A program made the translations under genes and the position numbers. Shown in pieces: positions 32,587 to 40,456 of a stretch of 64,000 nt of DNA; position 1 is the stretch's first letter; each line of letters opens with the position of its first letter. The DNA comes from Aquisphaera giovannonii (GTDB taxonomy: Bacteria > Planctomycetota > Planctomycetia > Isosphaerales > Isosphaeraceae), in the NCBI RefSeq assembly GCF_008087625.1, contig NZ_CP042997.1:6758001-6822000 (forward strand), read 5' to 3'. The notes under the pieces are model-generated. The model was not told the DNA's origin, did no database searches, and saw nothing but the letters and a program-made list of their open reading frames with translations.

Positions 32587-32942
32587 GCGGCTTTCGGTAG
32601 CGACTTGCCGATTATCGCTAGAGCGGAGTCTGGCCAGTATGTGCCGGAATCCCAACCGGGCACCTCAGATTCCATGCGAAAGCAGCTGATGACTTCGCCG
32701 TCTATTTCTAGCTGAGGCGTAGCCCAGGTCGAAGCAAGATACGTGTATGTTTCCTCGCGGGGAACGGGTTCTCCGTCTCGCAGAATTTCTCCGCCGGTCC
32801 ATTCCCAATCTTGCGACAAACCAGCGGCTGCCTGCTTTGCGTTTCTTTCCTTAATGATCTGAGCCGCTTTGTCCCAATCGAAAACTTTCAGTTCCTTGTC
32901 ACGGTTTGCTTCACCCATCAAGAATGCCGACATTGAATCCAT
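32583..32942 (-). CDS. Hypothetical protein (119 aa), first gene after leader B
   Basis: The ATG at 32942 has GTGGAG at the correct distance. An in-frame ATG at 32972 lies in the loop of the leader hairpin and has no binding site. The protein starts MDSMSAFLMGEANRDKELKV; residues 40-90 contain GLSQDWEWTGGEILRDGEPV. Not recognised, but of the short-phage-protein kind. It opens the operon that runs to 31195. Confidence 0.6.
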   Translation of the reverse strand: MDSMSAFLMGEANRDKELKVFDWDKAAQIIKERNAKQAAAGLSQDWEWTGGEILRDGEPVPREETYTYLASTWATPQLEIDGEVISCFRMESEVPGWDSGTYWPDSALAIIGKSLPKAA

Positions 32943-32963
32943 AATTTCTCCACAATCTTCGCC

Positions 32964-33018
32964 GGGCTTCATTGCCCTTGCGTGAGGCGACAGTAGGGCA
33001 GGCTGCCCTAATCGTCAA
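32964..33018 (-). promoter_or_regulatory. Promoter, operator and 5' RATGAA hairpin (locus B)
   Basis: On the minus strand TTGACG (33013-33018), 17 bases, TACTGT (32990-32995) is a strong promoter. The spacer holds a perfect 7-bp-arm palindrome, TAGGGCA-N3-TGCCCTA (32994-33010). Downstream is a hairpin GGGC-AATGAA-GCCC (32964-32977). The bases around the -35 (AATCGCTTGAC) are identical to locus A. Confidence 0.7.
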
Positions 33019-33138
33019 GCGATTTCTTATGCGTATCCAAACAAGAACGCCGCACCGGTTGGGCCCTCGCTTTCTGTGCTTCAAGGCAAGCCAACCTCCG
33101 CCAAGGATCGCCCAAACCGGGATTTTACTGTACGCCTG

Positions 33139-33167
33139 TTGACTTCCTGTCGATAACTGGTTCCAAT
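33139..33167 (+). promoter_or_regulatory. Promoter of the DHFR-like gene
   Basis: TTGACT (33139-33144), 17 bases, TCCAAT (33162-33167), reading toward the gene at 33211. It lies in a 268-base region between divergent units that holds no other gene. Confidence 0.5.
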
Positions 33168-33210
33168 CCCCCGAATCCGAGCGGCCCTACGTCTCCTCCG
33201 AGGACCTCTA

Positions 33211-33855
33211 ATGCCCAAAGTCGTAGTCCGCATCTTCGCCTGTTCCCTGGATGGTTTCGGAGCAGGCGTCCAGCAGTCCGCCGACGAACCCTTCGGCAAG
33301 AACGCCTTCCAGATCATGAACTGGTTCAAGCCGACCCGCACCTTCCAGTCCATGATCGGGCGCGAGGGCGGAACGACTGGGCTGGACGACAGCTACGCCT
33401 CCAGGGCCTTCGAGGGCATCGGAGCCTCCATCATGGGCCGCAACATGTTCAGCCCCCTTCGCGGCCCCTGGGAGAACGAGGACTGGAAGGGCTGGTGGGG
33501 CGACAACCCTCCGTTCAAGCACCCGGTCTTCGTGCTGACGCACCATCCCCGGCCCACGCTTGAGTTCGAGAACGGCACCTCCTTCCACTTCGTCAGCGGC
33601 TCGCCGGAAGAGGTGCTGGAGCAGGCCCGGGCCGCGGCCGGCGGCAAAGATGTCAAGGTCAACGGCGGCACCTTCACGGTCCGGTCGTTCTGGAAGGCCC
33701 GGCTCCTCGACGAGTTGCATCTGGTCATGGCCCCGGTCTTCGTGGGGGAGGGCGAGCGACTCCTGGGCGGGCTGGGAGTGGAGGAGGACTACGAGGTGGC
33801 CGCCTTCGAGGCCTCCGAGGCGGCGGTGCATTACCGGATCGTGAAGAAGGGCTGA
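33211..33855 (+). CDS. Dihydrofolate reductase-family (RibD C-terminal) protein
   Basis: The 214-residue protein begins with a strand and loop KVVVRIFACSLDGFGAGVQQ, and later shows ASIMGRNMFSPL, PVFVLTHHPRP and LDELHLVMAPVFVGEGERLL. These are typical of the YyaP/RibD-C type of dihydrofolate-reductase-fold proteins, which bind NADPH. It is not a folate-specific DHFR by sequence. Such genes are common in chromosomes and look out of place between phage operons. It has its own promoter and is followed by two other small enzyme-fold genes. Confidence 0.85.
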   Translation: MPKVVVRIFACSLDGFGAGVQQSADEPFGKNAFQIMNWFKPTRTFQSMIGREGGTTGLDDSYASRAFEGIGASIMGRNMFSPLRGPWENEDWKGWWGDNPPFKHPVFVLTHHPRPTLEFENGTSFHFVSGSPEEVLEQARAAAGGKDVKVNGGTFTVRSFWKARLLDELHLVMAPVFVGEGERLLGGLGVEEDYEVAAFEASEAAVHYRIVKKG

Positions 33856-33880
33856 GACGGGCCATCAAGGAGGCACCAGC

Positions 33881-34315
33881 ATGTCCGTTAAACGGATGGA
33901 TAACGTCCTCATCGTTGTTGACGACCTCGAAGCCACCAAGGCGTTCTTCCTGGAACTGGGTCTCACACTCGAGGGCGAGACGACAGTCGAAGGGGCTGCC
34001 GTCGGCGAACTGATTGGACTCAAGGATGTCCGGTCCACCATCGCGATGCTCCGAACCCCCGATGGCCAGGGTATTGAGCTCGACAAATTCCACGCGCCCG
34101 ACGCGGTCAGGTTCGGGCCCGTCGAAGCCCCGGTGAACGCGATGGGCTACCGCCGCGTCATGTTCGCCGTCGACGGCATCGACGATCTCGTCGCGCGGAT
34201 GCGAACCCACGGGGCCGAGATTATTGGCGAGATGCGGTACGGCGACGCCTACCGGCTGGCCTACATCCGCGGGCCCGAGGGCATCATCGTCGGGCTGGCC
34301 GAGCAGCTCGGGTAG
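33881..34315 (+). CDS. VOC-superfamily (glyoxalase-like) protein
   Basis: The 144-residue protein has the paired beta-alpha-beta-beta-beta modules of the vicinal-oxygen-chelate fold: NVLIVVDDLEATKAFFLELG at the N-terminus, FAVDGIDDLVARMRTHGAEI in the second half, and a final YIRGPEGIIVGLAEQLG strand containing the usual metal-site Glu. Such proteins act as lyases, dioxygenases or antibiotic-binding resistance proteins; the substrate here is unknown. It lies 25 bases after the DHFR-like gene and is probably co-transcribed. Confidence 0.85.
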   Translation: MSVKRMDNVLIVVDDLEATKAFFLELGLTLEGETTVEGAAVGELIGLKDVRSTIAMLRTPDGQGIELDKFHAPDAVRFGPVEAPVNAMGYRRVMFAVDGIDDLVARMRTHGAEIIGEMRYGDAYRLAYIRGPEGIIVGLAEQLG

Positions 34316-34349
34316 AAGACGCTGAGGTATCTCGCCAAGGAGGTTGCAG

Positions 34350-34742
34350 ATGCGATCTGATGAGCAAGCCATCCGCGAGTTTCATGGGATCTGGATCGAC
34401 GCCGTTAACGCGGGGGATCTGGCCCGGTTGCTCGCCATGACGACCGACGATGTCATTTTTCTCACCCCGGGCGAGGAGGGCCTCGGTCGGGATGCGTTCT
34501 CCACCAAGTTCTCTGGCGCTCACCAGCAACTCCGGATTCGCTGCGTTAGCGAGCTGATGGAGGTCGTGCTCGTTGGCGAGGTTGCCTACACGCGCAGCCG
34601 GGACTCGCTCACCGTGTCCCCACGCGCCGTCGGAGAGGAGAGTCGCCTCTCTGGTGATCGTCTCACGATTTACCGCAAGCAGCCTGACGGCCGCTGGCTC
34701 TTGGCCCGCGATGCGAATGTGCTGTCCCCGGTCGAGGGGTGA
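34350..34742 (+). CDS. SnoaL/DUF4440-like NTF2-fold protein
   Basis: The start at 34350 has AAGGAGG six bases upstream. The sequence EQAIREFHGIWIDAVNAGDL, TTDDVIFLTPGEEG and ERLTIYR-like ending (SGDRLTIYRKQPDGRWLLAR) is typical of SgcJ/DUF4440 proteins with the NTF2 cone fold. These act as small-molecule isomerases or hydrolases or as binding proteins. It ends a three-gene cluster of host-type enzymes. Confidence 0.8.
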   Translation: MRSDEQAIREFHGIWIDAVNAGDLARLLAMTTDDVIFLTPGEEGLGRDAFSTKFSGAHQQLRIRCVSELMEVVLVGEVAYTRSRDSLTVSPRAVGEESRLSGDRLTIYRKQPDGRWLLARDANVLSPVEG

Positions 34743-34753
34743 GCCGGAGAACC

Positions 34754-35017
34754 TCAATCCCCGCAGGCGAAGCTGTGGCCTCGGGCAAACTCCCCCGGCC
34801 ACATCTCCAGCCTCGGCTCGTTCCGCCCCGTCTCCGGGTCCGCTCGAGGCACGACGCGGGCGACCAGCCGCTCGCGCTCGAACACGGCGACGGAGCCGAT
34901 CCAGCGGTCGTCCCACCACAGGTCGCGGTATTCGGCGAACGCGGCCGCGAGCGTCGTGGCATCGACGACCAGGTCGAAGGCGGCGGTCGCGGTGGCTGGG
35001 TAGAGGAAGCGGAACAT
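34754..35017 (-). CDS. Hypothetical protein (87 aa), paralogue of its neighbour
   Basis: The sequence starts MFRFLYPATATAAFDLVVDA. It aligns along its length with the 74-residue protein at 35020: FRFLYP/YRFIQP at the start, then LAAAFAEYRDLWWDD/LMDAFTEFVFLHWDP, and LVARVVPR/IVGQVLPR at the end. The two genes are adjacent and probably arose by duplication. No family is recognised. Confidence 0.6.
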   Translation of the reverse strand: MFRFLYPATATAAFDLVVDATTLAAAFAEYRDLWWDDRWIGSVAVFERERLVARVVPRADPETGRNEPRLEMWPGEFARGHSFACGD

Positions 35018-35019
35018 GG

Positions 35020-35244
35020 TCAGATCGCCTCGAAGACGGCCTCCATGTCACCCCGCGCTGAGCTGTAGCGGGGCAACACCTGGCCGACGATGAAATTACC
35101 CTCGTAGATGACCGCGGCGGCCGGTCCGTCGGGGTCCCAATGCAGGAAGACGAATTCGGTGAAGGCGTCCATCAGGTTCGCGGCCTCGATGGCAATCTGC
35201 TTGATGCCGCCGTCGGGCAGCGGCTGGATGAAGCGGTAGGGCAT
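35020..35244 (-). CDS. Hypothetical protein (74 aa), paralogue of its neighbour
   Basis: The start at 35244 (MPYRFIQPLPDGGIKQIAIE) gives a 74-residue protein with AFTEFVFLHWDPDGPAAAVI. It is the tandem partner of the gene at 34754, with a 2-base gap. Both look like a small alpha-beta fold with a central helix and a Trp-rich loop. Function unknown. Confidence 0.6.
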   Translation of the reverse strand: MPYRFIQPLPDGGIKQIAIEAANLMDAFTEFVFLHWDPDGPAAAVIYEGNFIVGQVLPRYSSARGDMEAVFEAI

Positions 35245-35341
35245 GGGCTGGCTCCTGGAGTCGTCTACCTGAATTCTCCTCCGGCTCTCGCCCGCCGTGG
35301 GAACCAAAGGGGCGGGTTGGCGGTCCCCGCCCCGGTCGGCC

Positions 35342-36130
35342 TCAGTTCAAACTGAAAGTTTCCGCCAACTCCCAAAGGCGGCGGTTGATCCGCAGATCGG
35401 CGTCGACGGCTTTCACCGAGCGGGTGGTCACCTTTCGGCCACGCTCGCTCCGCCCCGTCAGACCGCCACGGATGAGGTTCTCCTGCAGGCAGTTCGTCGT
35501 CCGCCAGAGGTCGCGGCGGCCTTCCGAGTCGGTGTAGTCCGCCTCGCGTCGGGCGGTGAGCAGGAACGAGGGCTTGATGCCGTCGATCGGCTTCAGGGCG
35601 AAGGCCTCGGCCGCCATGATGAGTTGGTCCTTGCGGGGCAGGATCGTCTGCTTCCATGCCTCGATCCGGTTCAAGATCGCCGGGGCACCCTCCATGATGC
35701 GGGCCGTCGCCTCGCGGACCTGGGCGAACAGGTCGCGGCTCCCCGAATGGCGGATCGAGAAGCTGCCGAAGTCGGAGGACTGGACGATCATGCCGTTCTC
35801 GCAGACCAGCCGGAACACGCCGCTGAAGACGCGGTAGGCGGAGGAGCGGTCGTGGCTGTTGACCAGCACGACTTCCGGCACCTCGTCGCTTGCGTCGAGG
35901 AAGGAGTCGTGGCGGAGGCGGAGCATGTGGCGGGTGAAGTCAGCTTTGCCTTCGATGCGGCTGCGGGACTGGCGGGCGGAGGTGACGCGGAAGCCCTGGC
36001 CTTCGAGGAGGTCGAGGACGTCGGCGGTTGGAATGAAGCGGTAGGACTCGCTCATGCCCTGCCAGGGAGTGGCGGCGAAGACGGAGGGGGTGAGGGTGCG
36101 GAGGTCGTCGCGGGAAAGGGTCGAGGTCAT
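35342..36130 (-). CDS. DUF932 (phage/plasmid-related) protein
   Basis: The product (262 residues from ATG 36130; an ATG at 36190 would add 20) contains YRFIPTADVLDLLEGQGFRV, then RLRHDSFLDASDEVPEVVLV, VFSGVFRLVCENGMIV and a C-terminal helical region. These are characteristic of DUF932, a family carried by plasmids, phages and genomic islands. No enzymatic activity is known; anti-restriction or maintenance roles have been suggested for similarly placed genes. Its leader has a short GC stem near 36160 but not the RATGAA loop. Confidence 0.85.
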   Translation of the reverse strand: MTSTLSRDDLRTLTPSVFAATPWQGMSESYRFIPTADVLDLLEGQGFRVTSARQSRSRIEGKADFTRHMLRLRHDSFLDASDEVPEVVLVNSHDRSSAYRVFSGVFRLVCENGMIVQSSDFGSFSIRHSGSRDLFAQVREATARIMEGAPAILNRIEAWKQTILPRKDQLIMAAEAFALKPIDGIKPSFLLTARREADYTDSEGRRDLWRTTNCLQENLIRGGLTGRSERGRKVTTRSVKAVDADLRINRRLWELAETFSLN

Positions 36131-36439
36131 GGCTTCGGGTCCTGTCTGCCAATTGAAAGGGCTGGTGATGCGGCACTCGCCGTCATTCACCTGCCTAAAG
36201 GCAAGACCCCAATAGACTTGTGAGCGAAGACACCCGTACTCGGGCGGTAGAGGGCAAGCGACGGCTGCACAAGCGACGCAGGAGCGCGGAAGCTGTCGCG
36301 CGGTCCCTTGTCGAGCGAACCGTCTGGACAGCCCGATCGGGCATTCGCGTCAGCCGGTGCGAGGGCGCGAAGCGGTCGCGTAGCGACGGAACCCCGGGAA
36401 ACGGCGGCCCGACAGGGCGACGCCCAAATCTTTGTTGCC

Positions 36440-36467
36440 TTGACAATCGTTGCCCAGGCAATAGAAT
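36440..36467 (+). promoter_or_regulatory. MarR promoter with two TTG-N6-CAA operators; apparently leaderless
   Basis: TTGACA (36440-36445), 16 bases, TAGAAT (36462-36467), then 7 bases to the ATG at 36475. Transcription would begin at or next to the start codon. Two inverted elements overlap the promoter, TTGCCTTGACAA (36435-36446) and TTGCCCAGGCAA (36450-36461), both of the MarR type, so autorepression is likely. Confidence 0.65.
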
Positions 36468-36474
36468 CTCCGGC

Positions 36475-36933
36475 ATGAAGAACAAGCGGCCCAGTCAGCT
36501 CGAAGACCACCTCGGCTACTGGCTCAGGTGCCTCTCCAACCTCGTTAGCCATTCCTTCGCCGATCGCCTCGAGAAGCACGGCGTCAGCGTCCCGCAGTGG
36601 GTCGTGCTCCGCTGCCTCCACGACGCGGAGGATACGTCCCTGAACGAGCTCGCGGCGACGGTCGGCGTTGATAACGGGGCGTTGTCCCGCATGATGGAGC
36701 GGTTGCTGCAGAAAGGCCTGATCGTCCGAGAGACGGACCCGGCTAACCGGCGAACCGTGCGGCTGCGGCTCTCCGACGCGGGCAAGAAGCTCGTGCCCGT
36801 GCTGGCCAGGGAGGCCGACGAGAACGACGCGGCGTTTTTCGGTGTCATCGGCGAGGGGGAGCGTCGACAGCTCCTGGCGACGGTTCGAGCGTTACTCGAC
36901 AAGAACGGTTTCAAGGGCAAGGCCCTGGAGTGA
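36475..36933 (+). CDS. MarR-family transcriptional regulator
   Basis: The 152-residue protein shows the winged-helix core SVPQWVVLRCLHDAEDTSLN, ELAATVGVDNGALSRMMERL and the wing DPANRRTVRLRLSDAG. MarR dimers usually repress their own promoter and neighbouring genes, and release DNA on binding a small phenolic ligand. The promoter overlaps TTGCC-type inverted repeats. The DUF1398 gene starts 3 bases after its stop and is probably co-regulated. Confidence 0.9.
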   Translation: MKNKRPSQLEDHLGYWLRCLSNLVSHSFADRLEKHGVSVPQWVVLRCLHDAEDTSLNELAATVGVDNGALSRMMERLLQKGLIVRETDPANRRTVRLRLSDAGKKLVPVLAREADENDAAFFGVIGEGERRQLLATVRALLDKNGFKGKALE

Positions 36934-36936
36934 CCG

Positions 36937-37332
36937 ATGGACCCAGCGGTTCTGCACGAGTGCCTGGCGGCGGCTTTCGCCGGGCGGATGACCTTTCCCG
37001 AGACGGTCGGCAGGATGATGGAGGCGGGCGTCGAGCGATACGATGCCGACCTCACCCGGCTGGAGAAGATGCATTACGGGCTCGACGCCTCGACGCATCT
37101 CGAACCGATGCCGCTTGCCGAAGCCCCGGTGGTGCCGGTCGAATTCACGGCCGCAGGGGTCCAGGCCGCGATCCAAGCGATACGGGATCGCCAGATCGAG
37201 TATCCCGAGTTCCTCCGCCGGGTCATGGCCGCCGGGACGGCCAGCTACAGCGTCTACCTGAACGGCCGGAAGGCCATCTACATCGGCCGCAACGGCGACT
37301 TCCACGTCGAGCCTTTCCCCGGTGGGAGGTGA
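36937..37332 (+). CDS. DUF1398 (YbcV-like) protein
   Basis: The 131-residue protein has the DUF1398 pattern: FAGRMTFPETVGRMMEAGVE, ERYDADLTRLEKMHYG and EYPEFLRRVMAAGTASYSVY with a final FHVEPFP. Members include E. coli YbcV, a prophage gene of unknown function. It follows the MarR gene by 3 bases. Confidence 0.85.
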   Translation: MDPAVLHECLAAAFAGRMTFPETVGRMMEAGVERYDADLTRLEKMHYGLDASTHLEPMPLAEAPVVPVEFTAAGVQAAIQAIRDRQIEYPEFLRRVMAAGTASYSVYLNGRKAIYIGRNGDFHVEPFPGGR

Positions 37333-37417
37333 GCCGCCGCCCCGATCACCGGATGACGCCCCTCCCTCTTCCCCGGTAAACTAAAGCCGGCGCGATCAAC
37401 CGGTGGAGGCCAAAGCG

Positions 37418-37828
37418 ATGAGCACGGCAGCTGTCCCCCGCGACAACCTGATCCTTCAACGCTTCCTCGCATTGTTCCTGTTCGCTGGCTCCTGCTTTTT
37501 CGCGATTGGGACCTTCGTTTCAGCCGCGAAGGTCGTAACCGGGGACATGCGTACCATCGGCATGCTCGCCGGAACCGGGCTGCCCACGTGGATGCTCGTG
37601 TGGCTCGGCATGGCCCTTTGGTCCGGTCGCGGTTTACCGAGGTGGTTCATCGCGGCGTTTCTGCTGCTCGTCGGCTTCGGGTCGTTCATCTTGGCGTTCT
37701 TCTGCAACACCTGGGAGGAATCGTTGACCTTGGCCGCCATGGCCATCCCCACCGCGATCTCGATTCAGCCGGTCCTTCGCACTTACCTGGGGAAGCCTGC
37801 CAAGCCGAAGACGTTCGACGAGCTGTGA
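37418..37828 (+). CDS. Integral membrane protein (136 aa)
   Basis: The start at 37418 follows GGAGG. Four hydrophobic segments are visible: FLALFLFAGSCFFAIGTFV, MLAGTGLPTWMLVWLGMALW, WFIAAFLLLVGFGSFILAFF and LTLAAMAIPTAISI. No family is recognised. It may be a host-type gene in the same cargo block as the MarR regulator. Confidence 0.7.
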   Translation: MSTAAVPRDNLILQRFLALFLFAGSCFFAIGTFVSAAKVVTGDMRTIGMLAGTGLPTWMLVWLGMALWSGRGLPRWFIAAFLLLVGFGSFILAFFCNTWEESLTLAAMAIPTAISIQPVLRTYLGKPAKPKTFDEL

Positions 37829-37994
37829 GCGTCAGCGATGCGGAAGGCAGCGCAGCCGGTCCGAAGGACGGAACCCTATCGCTCCGCGACGGCGACGCCG
37901 GGACGCCCGCAAGGCAACGCGATACAATCTTCGCGCCTCTCCTGCGAATCCCCCCTGCGTCGCAACGAGTTCGACGTGTCTCGCGGAGCCGAAA

Positions 37995-38300
37995 ATGAGT
38001 GCCGGTCCTGTGGTGGCCGCCGCCAGGCGGGCGGAACGCCGGTTGGTTGAGTATCTGAGAGAAGCCGGGGCGATGAGTCCAGCCTCGGCCAGCCCAATTC
38101 CCGACCAGAGCTGGATGGGCAGCAAGGCGCTACGCCGCATGCTCGCCGCCGGAGCGTTGCGCGAAGCTGATGCCGGTTACTACCTCGACGAGGCCGCCTA
38201 CTCCGCCTACCGGACAGCGCGTACGCGGAAGATGGCGCTCATCATGGCCCCTCTGGTGATCGCCGCGATCCTAGTCATCTGGTGGGCGGCGATGAGGTGA
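37995..38300 (+). CDS. Small protein with N-terminal winged-helix-like part and C-terminal anchor (101 aa)
   Basis: Residues 10-75 (RRAERRLVEYLREAGAMSPA, then SWMGSKALRRMLAAGALREA) look like a winged helix. A membrane helix (MALIMAPLVIAAILVIWWAA) closes the protein. A TACAAT at 37923 in the 166-base leader may be the -10 box. Function unknown; the design suggests a membrane-tethered DNA- or protein-binding factor. Confidence 0.6.
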   Translation: MSAGPVVAAARRAERRLVEYLREAGAMSPASASPIPDQSWMGSKALRRMLAAGALREADAGYYLDEAAYSAYRTARTRKMALIMAPLVIAAILVIWWAAMR

Positions 38301-38301
38301 G

Positions 38302-38541
38302 TTATTCGATCTCGCGCTGTTTCACCTTCGATAAATTCGCCACATTGACCCGCTCGGGGATCTCCGGATTCCCCCAGTCGATCGTGGCGATTTTCGTGCT
38401 GCCGTAGTCCTTGATCGCGGTCACGGTGCCCTTGGCCCGGGGAAGGTCGCCCGTGTGCGTGCCAGTGGACTGGAGCCACCGGCGCGAGTAGCGGACGGTA
38501 TCGCCAACCTGGATGTCCTTGACGCGGTTTCCCCAGCTCAT
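38302..38541 (-). CDS. Small SH3/KOW-like phage protein (79 aa)
   Basis: The sequence KDIQVGDTVRYSRRWLQSTG and then GTVTAIKDYGSTKIATIDWG describes a small beta barrel with the VGD...V..I turn of KOW or SH3-type domains. It overlaps the gene upstream by ATGA. Short proteins of this type are frequent in phages. No partner is known. Confidence 0.65.
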   Translation of the reverse strand: MSWGNRVKDIQVGDTVRYSRRWLQSTGTHTGDLPRAKGTVTAIKDYGSTKIATIDWGNPEIPERVNVANLSKVKQREIE

Positions 38542-38942
38542 GCGGAGGGCTTTCGAAGTTCGCCGCTGGAGAGCTTGGTGAGGACGTCGCGGGCTTTTTC
38601 TGCCGCGAAATCCTTTGGCGGGTTGCTCAGGAGAGTCATCGGGCTTCGGAGCTTTATCGCCTCGAGTGCCGCCTTCATAGCATCCCGCTCCCTCGTCACC
38701 GCGGCGAGTTCTTTCTGGGAGGTCACCAACTCGGCGATCTTGCCGGCGTAGTAGGCTTCCCTGTCTTCGGGCGAGCGTTCCTTCAGCACGAACTTCCCAC
38801 CATGCTGCACCGCGCCCACGCCGTGGACGATCGGCTCCGTAGGGCTCGGCTGAAAGTCGTGCTTGCCGACCTGCGTCTTGGCCGGATCGACGCCGACGCA
38901 GTCGAGGGGCTTGCTCATCGGCGGAACGGTGTCGCGGCTCAT
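38538..38942 (-). CDS. Hypothetical protein (134 aa)
   Basis: The start at 38942 shares a base with the previous stop (TGATG). The protein has a Pro-rich N-terminal half and a coiled-coil helix (LVTSQKELAAVTRERDAMKA). It is the middle gene of a three-gene phage-type operon. Not recognised. Confidence 0.6.
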   Translation of the reverse strand: MSRDTVPPMSKPLDCVGVDPAKTQVGKHDFQPSPTEPIVHGVGAVQHGGKFVLKERSPEDREAYYAGKIAELVTSQKELAAVTRERDAMKAALEAIKLRSPMTLLSNPPKDFAAEKARDVLTKLSSGELRKPSA

Positions 38943-39604
38943 CACGCGGACCTGCCGCCGACTTCGTAACCTAGACGCTCGGCCTTGCCGCTCATGCTCA
39001 GGGCGAGCCGGTCGGTCATGTCGCGGATCTCGGCGGCATACCCGACAATCTGGTCACGGGTGAGCTCGCCTTCCGGCGGCTTGGGCGGCACCAGGCTGAT
39101 CCACCATTGCTGCTTCCCGCCGTCGTACTGCAGACCATTGGCCATCAACTCGTCGATGTCCGGCTGAGGGGGCTTTTCGAGGAACTGGATCAGCCGCTTG
39201 CGGTTCGCGTAGTCCTCCATCAGGCGGAAGCCCTTCTCCTCGGAGCGGAATATCGTCTTCACGGTGGGCGGCAGGCTGCCGAACTCGACGTGCGAGCGGG
39301 ACCGGGAAGCCTGCGGCTCGTCGATCACCTTGACGTCGGTGGCGACACCGCCGAGGAAGTCCGGCGTCTTTCTGTAGCGGGCCGTACCGACGGCCTGCTC
39401 ACGCTCGCGTTGCCGGGTGAACGCCGCGACGGCTTCGTCGGGCTCGGACAGGGGCCGGTCGGGCTCCAATTGCGTCCTGGCCTCGCGGGCCTCCAGGATC
39501 GCGGCGACCGCCGGGGAGCGGTCGAGGACCTCGGTAACCGGAGTCGGTTCGGTCGCGGTTTCGTGGGCGGATACTTCCTTGGACTTGGTTTTGCGTTTTG
39601 CCAT
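38942..39604 (-). CDS. Hypothetical phage-type protein (220 aa)
   Basis: The 220-residue protein starts MAKRKTKSKEVSAHETATEP behind AAGGAGGCCT. The N-terminal half is charged and probably disordered; the C-terminal part contains NGLQYDGGKQQWWISLVPPK and a helix (DQIVGYAAEIRDMTDRLALS). A GC-rich hairpin (GGCCGG/CCGGCC, minus strand near 39637-39655) lies in the leader. The 283 bases upstream (39605-39887) hold no other gene. Unknown function. Confidence 0.6.
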   Translation of the reverse strand: MAKRKTKSKEVSAHETATEPTPVTEVLDRSPAVAAILEAREARTQLEPDRPLSEPDEAVAAFTRQREREQAVGTARYRKTPDFLGGVATDVKVIDEPQASRSRSHVEFGSLPPTVKTIFRSEEKGFRLMEDYANRKRLIQFLEKPPQPDIDELMANGLQYDGGKQQWWISLVPPKPPEGELTRDQIVGYAAEIRDMTDRLALSMSGKAERLGYEVGGRSA

Positions 39605-39875
39605 AGGCCTCCTTGTGGGTTGGGACGCGGGGGCCGGTCCTTCCCCGGCCTTCCATGCAGCTTATGGCGCATGGCGTCGCTTTGATCGCTCCCCGCGAGG
39701 GATGCTGCGGGCCGGGCTAGCACCGTCTGAGGCGTGGCAATCAGGCACCCGGTGCTCATCCTCCACGCCGCCGCAGCGATCTGACCCTAGCGCCCAACCT
39801 AATAGCCGTCAACGATTTCCGCTTCAGGCACCTTCGTGTCCAGCGACCGGCATCGCCCGTCCGTCCGGGATCGCT

Positions 39876-39881
39876 TAGAAT
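39876..39881 (+). promoter_or_regulatory. -10 box of an apparently leaderless gene
   Basis: TAGAAT (39876-39881) ends six bases before the ATG at 39888. This is the same arrangement as upstream of the MarR gene. No convincing -35 is visible. Confidence 0.4.
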
Positions 39882-39887
39882 CCGCCC

Positions 39888-40433
39888 ATGTCGAAGGCCA
39901 AGACCGCGTACATCCTGCTATTCCGTGGCGTCGGCGGGGCCACCCAACTCCCGACGGCCTCGCTTCGCGAGGCCCTGAGCGAGGCAGGGTTCGAGAACGT
40001 CGCCACGTACATCAACAGCGGCAATGCCGTGCTCCGGAGCGGCCTCGCTCGGGAGAAGGTGATCGCCTCGGTTGCGAAGATCTGCGAGGCGCGTTTCGGG
40101 TTCACCAAGGCGATCCATGCCCCGACGCTGGCGGTATGGGAGGCCCTGATCGCGAAAAACCCGTTCCCCGCGTTCAAGGAGGGGAAGCACCTGCACGCGG
40201 CGGTCCTGGCGGGCGACCCCACTCAGGAGGCAATCGACCGCCTCCGGGGCCACGCGGACGTGGGCGAGGCGATCGAGGTCGTCAGCCGCGTCGCGTACCT
40301 GCACACCCCGAACGGCTTCGGCAGGTCGAAGCTGGGCGAGAAGTTCGACAAGTGGATCGGCGTGGAGAACACCGCCCGCAACTGGAACACGGTGCTCAAG
40401 CTGTCGGAGCTGGCCACGAAGGCGGCCGGATAG
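39888..40433 (+). CDS. DUF1697 protein
   Basis: The 181-residue product has the DUF1697 signature: AYILLFRGVGGATQLPTASL, REALSEAGFENVATYINSGN and IGVENTARNWNTVLKLSELA. The family is widespread in bacteria, mostly chromosomal, with a ferredoxin-like fold and no known function. It is the first of three host-type genes in a row. Confidence 0.9.
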   Translation: MSKAKTAYILLFRGVGGATQLPTASLREALSEAGFENVATYINSGNAVLRSGLAREKVIASVAKICEARFGFTKAIHAPTLAVWEALIAKNPFPAFKEGKHLHAAVLAGDPTQEAIDRLRGHADVGEAIEVVSRVAYLHTPNGFGRSKLGEKFDKWIGVENTARNWNTVLKLSELATKAAG

Positions 40434-40456
40434 GTTCAAGGAAGGAGCGGCCCGTT

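Noticed and set aside
35297-36223. A 308-codon plus-strand frame opposite the DUF932 gene
   Set aside because: No recognisable motif and no ribosome binding site; the DUF932 frame on the minus strand explains the sequence.
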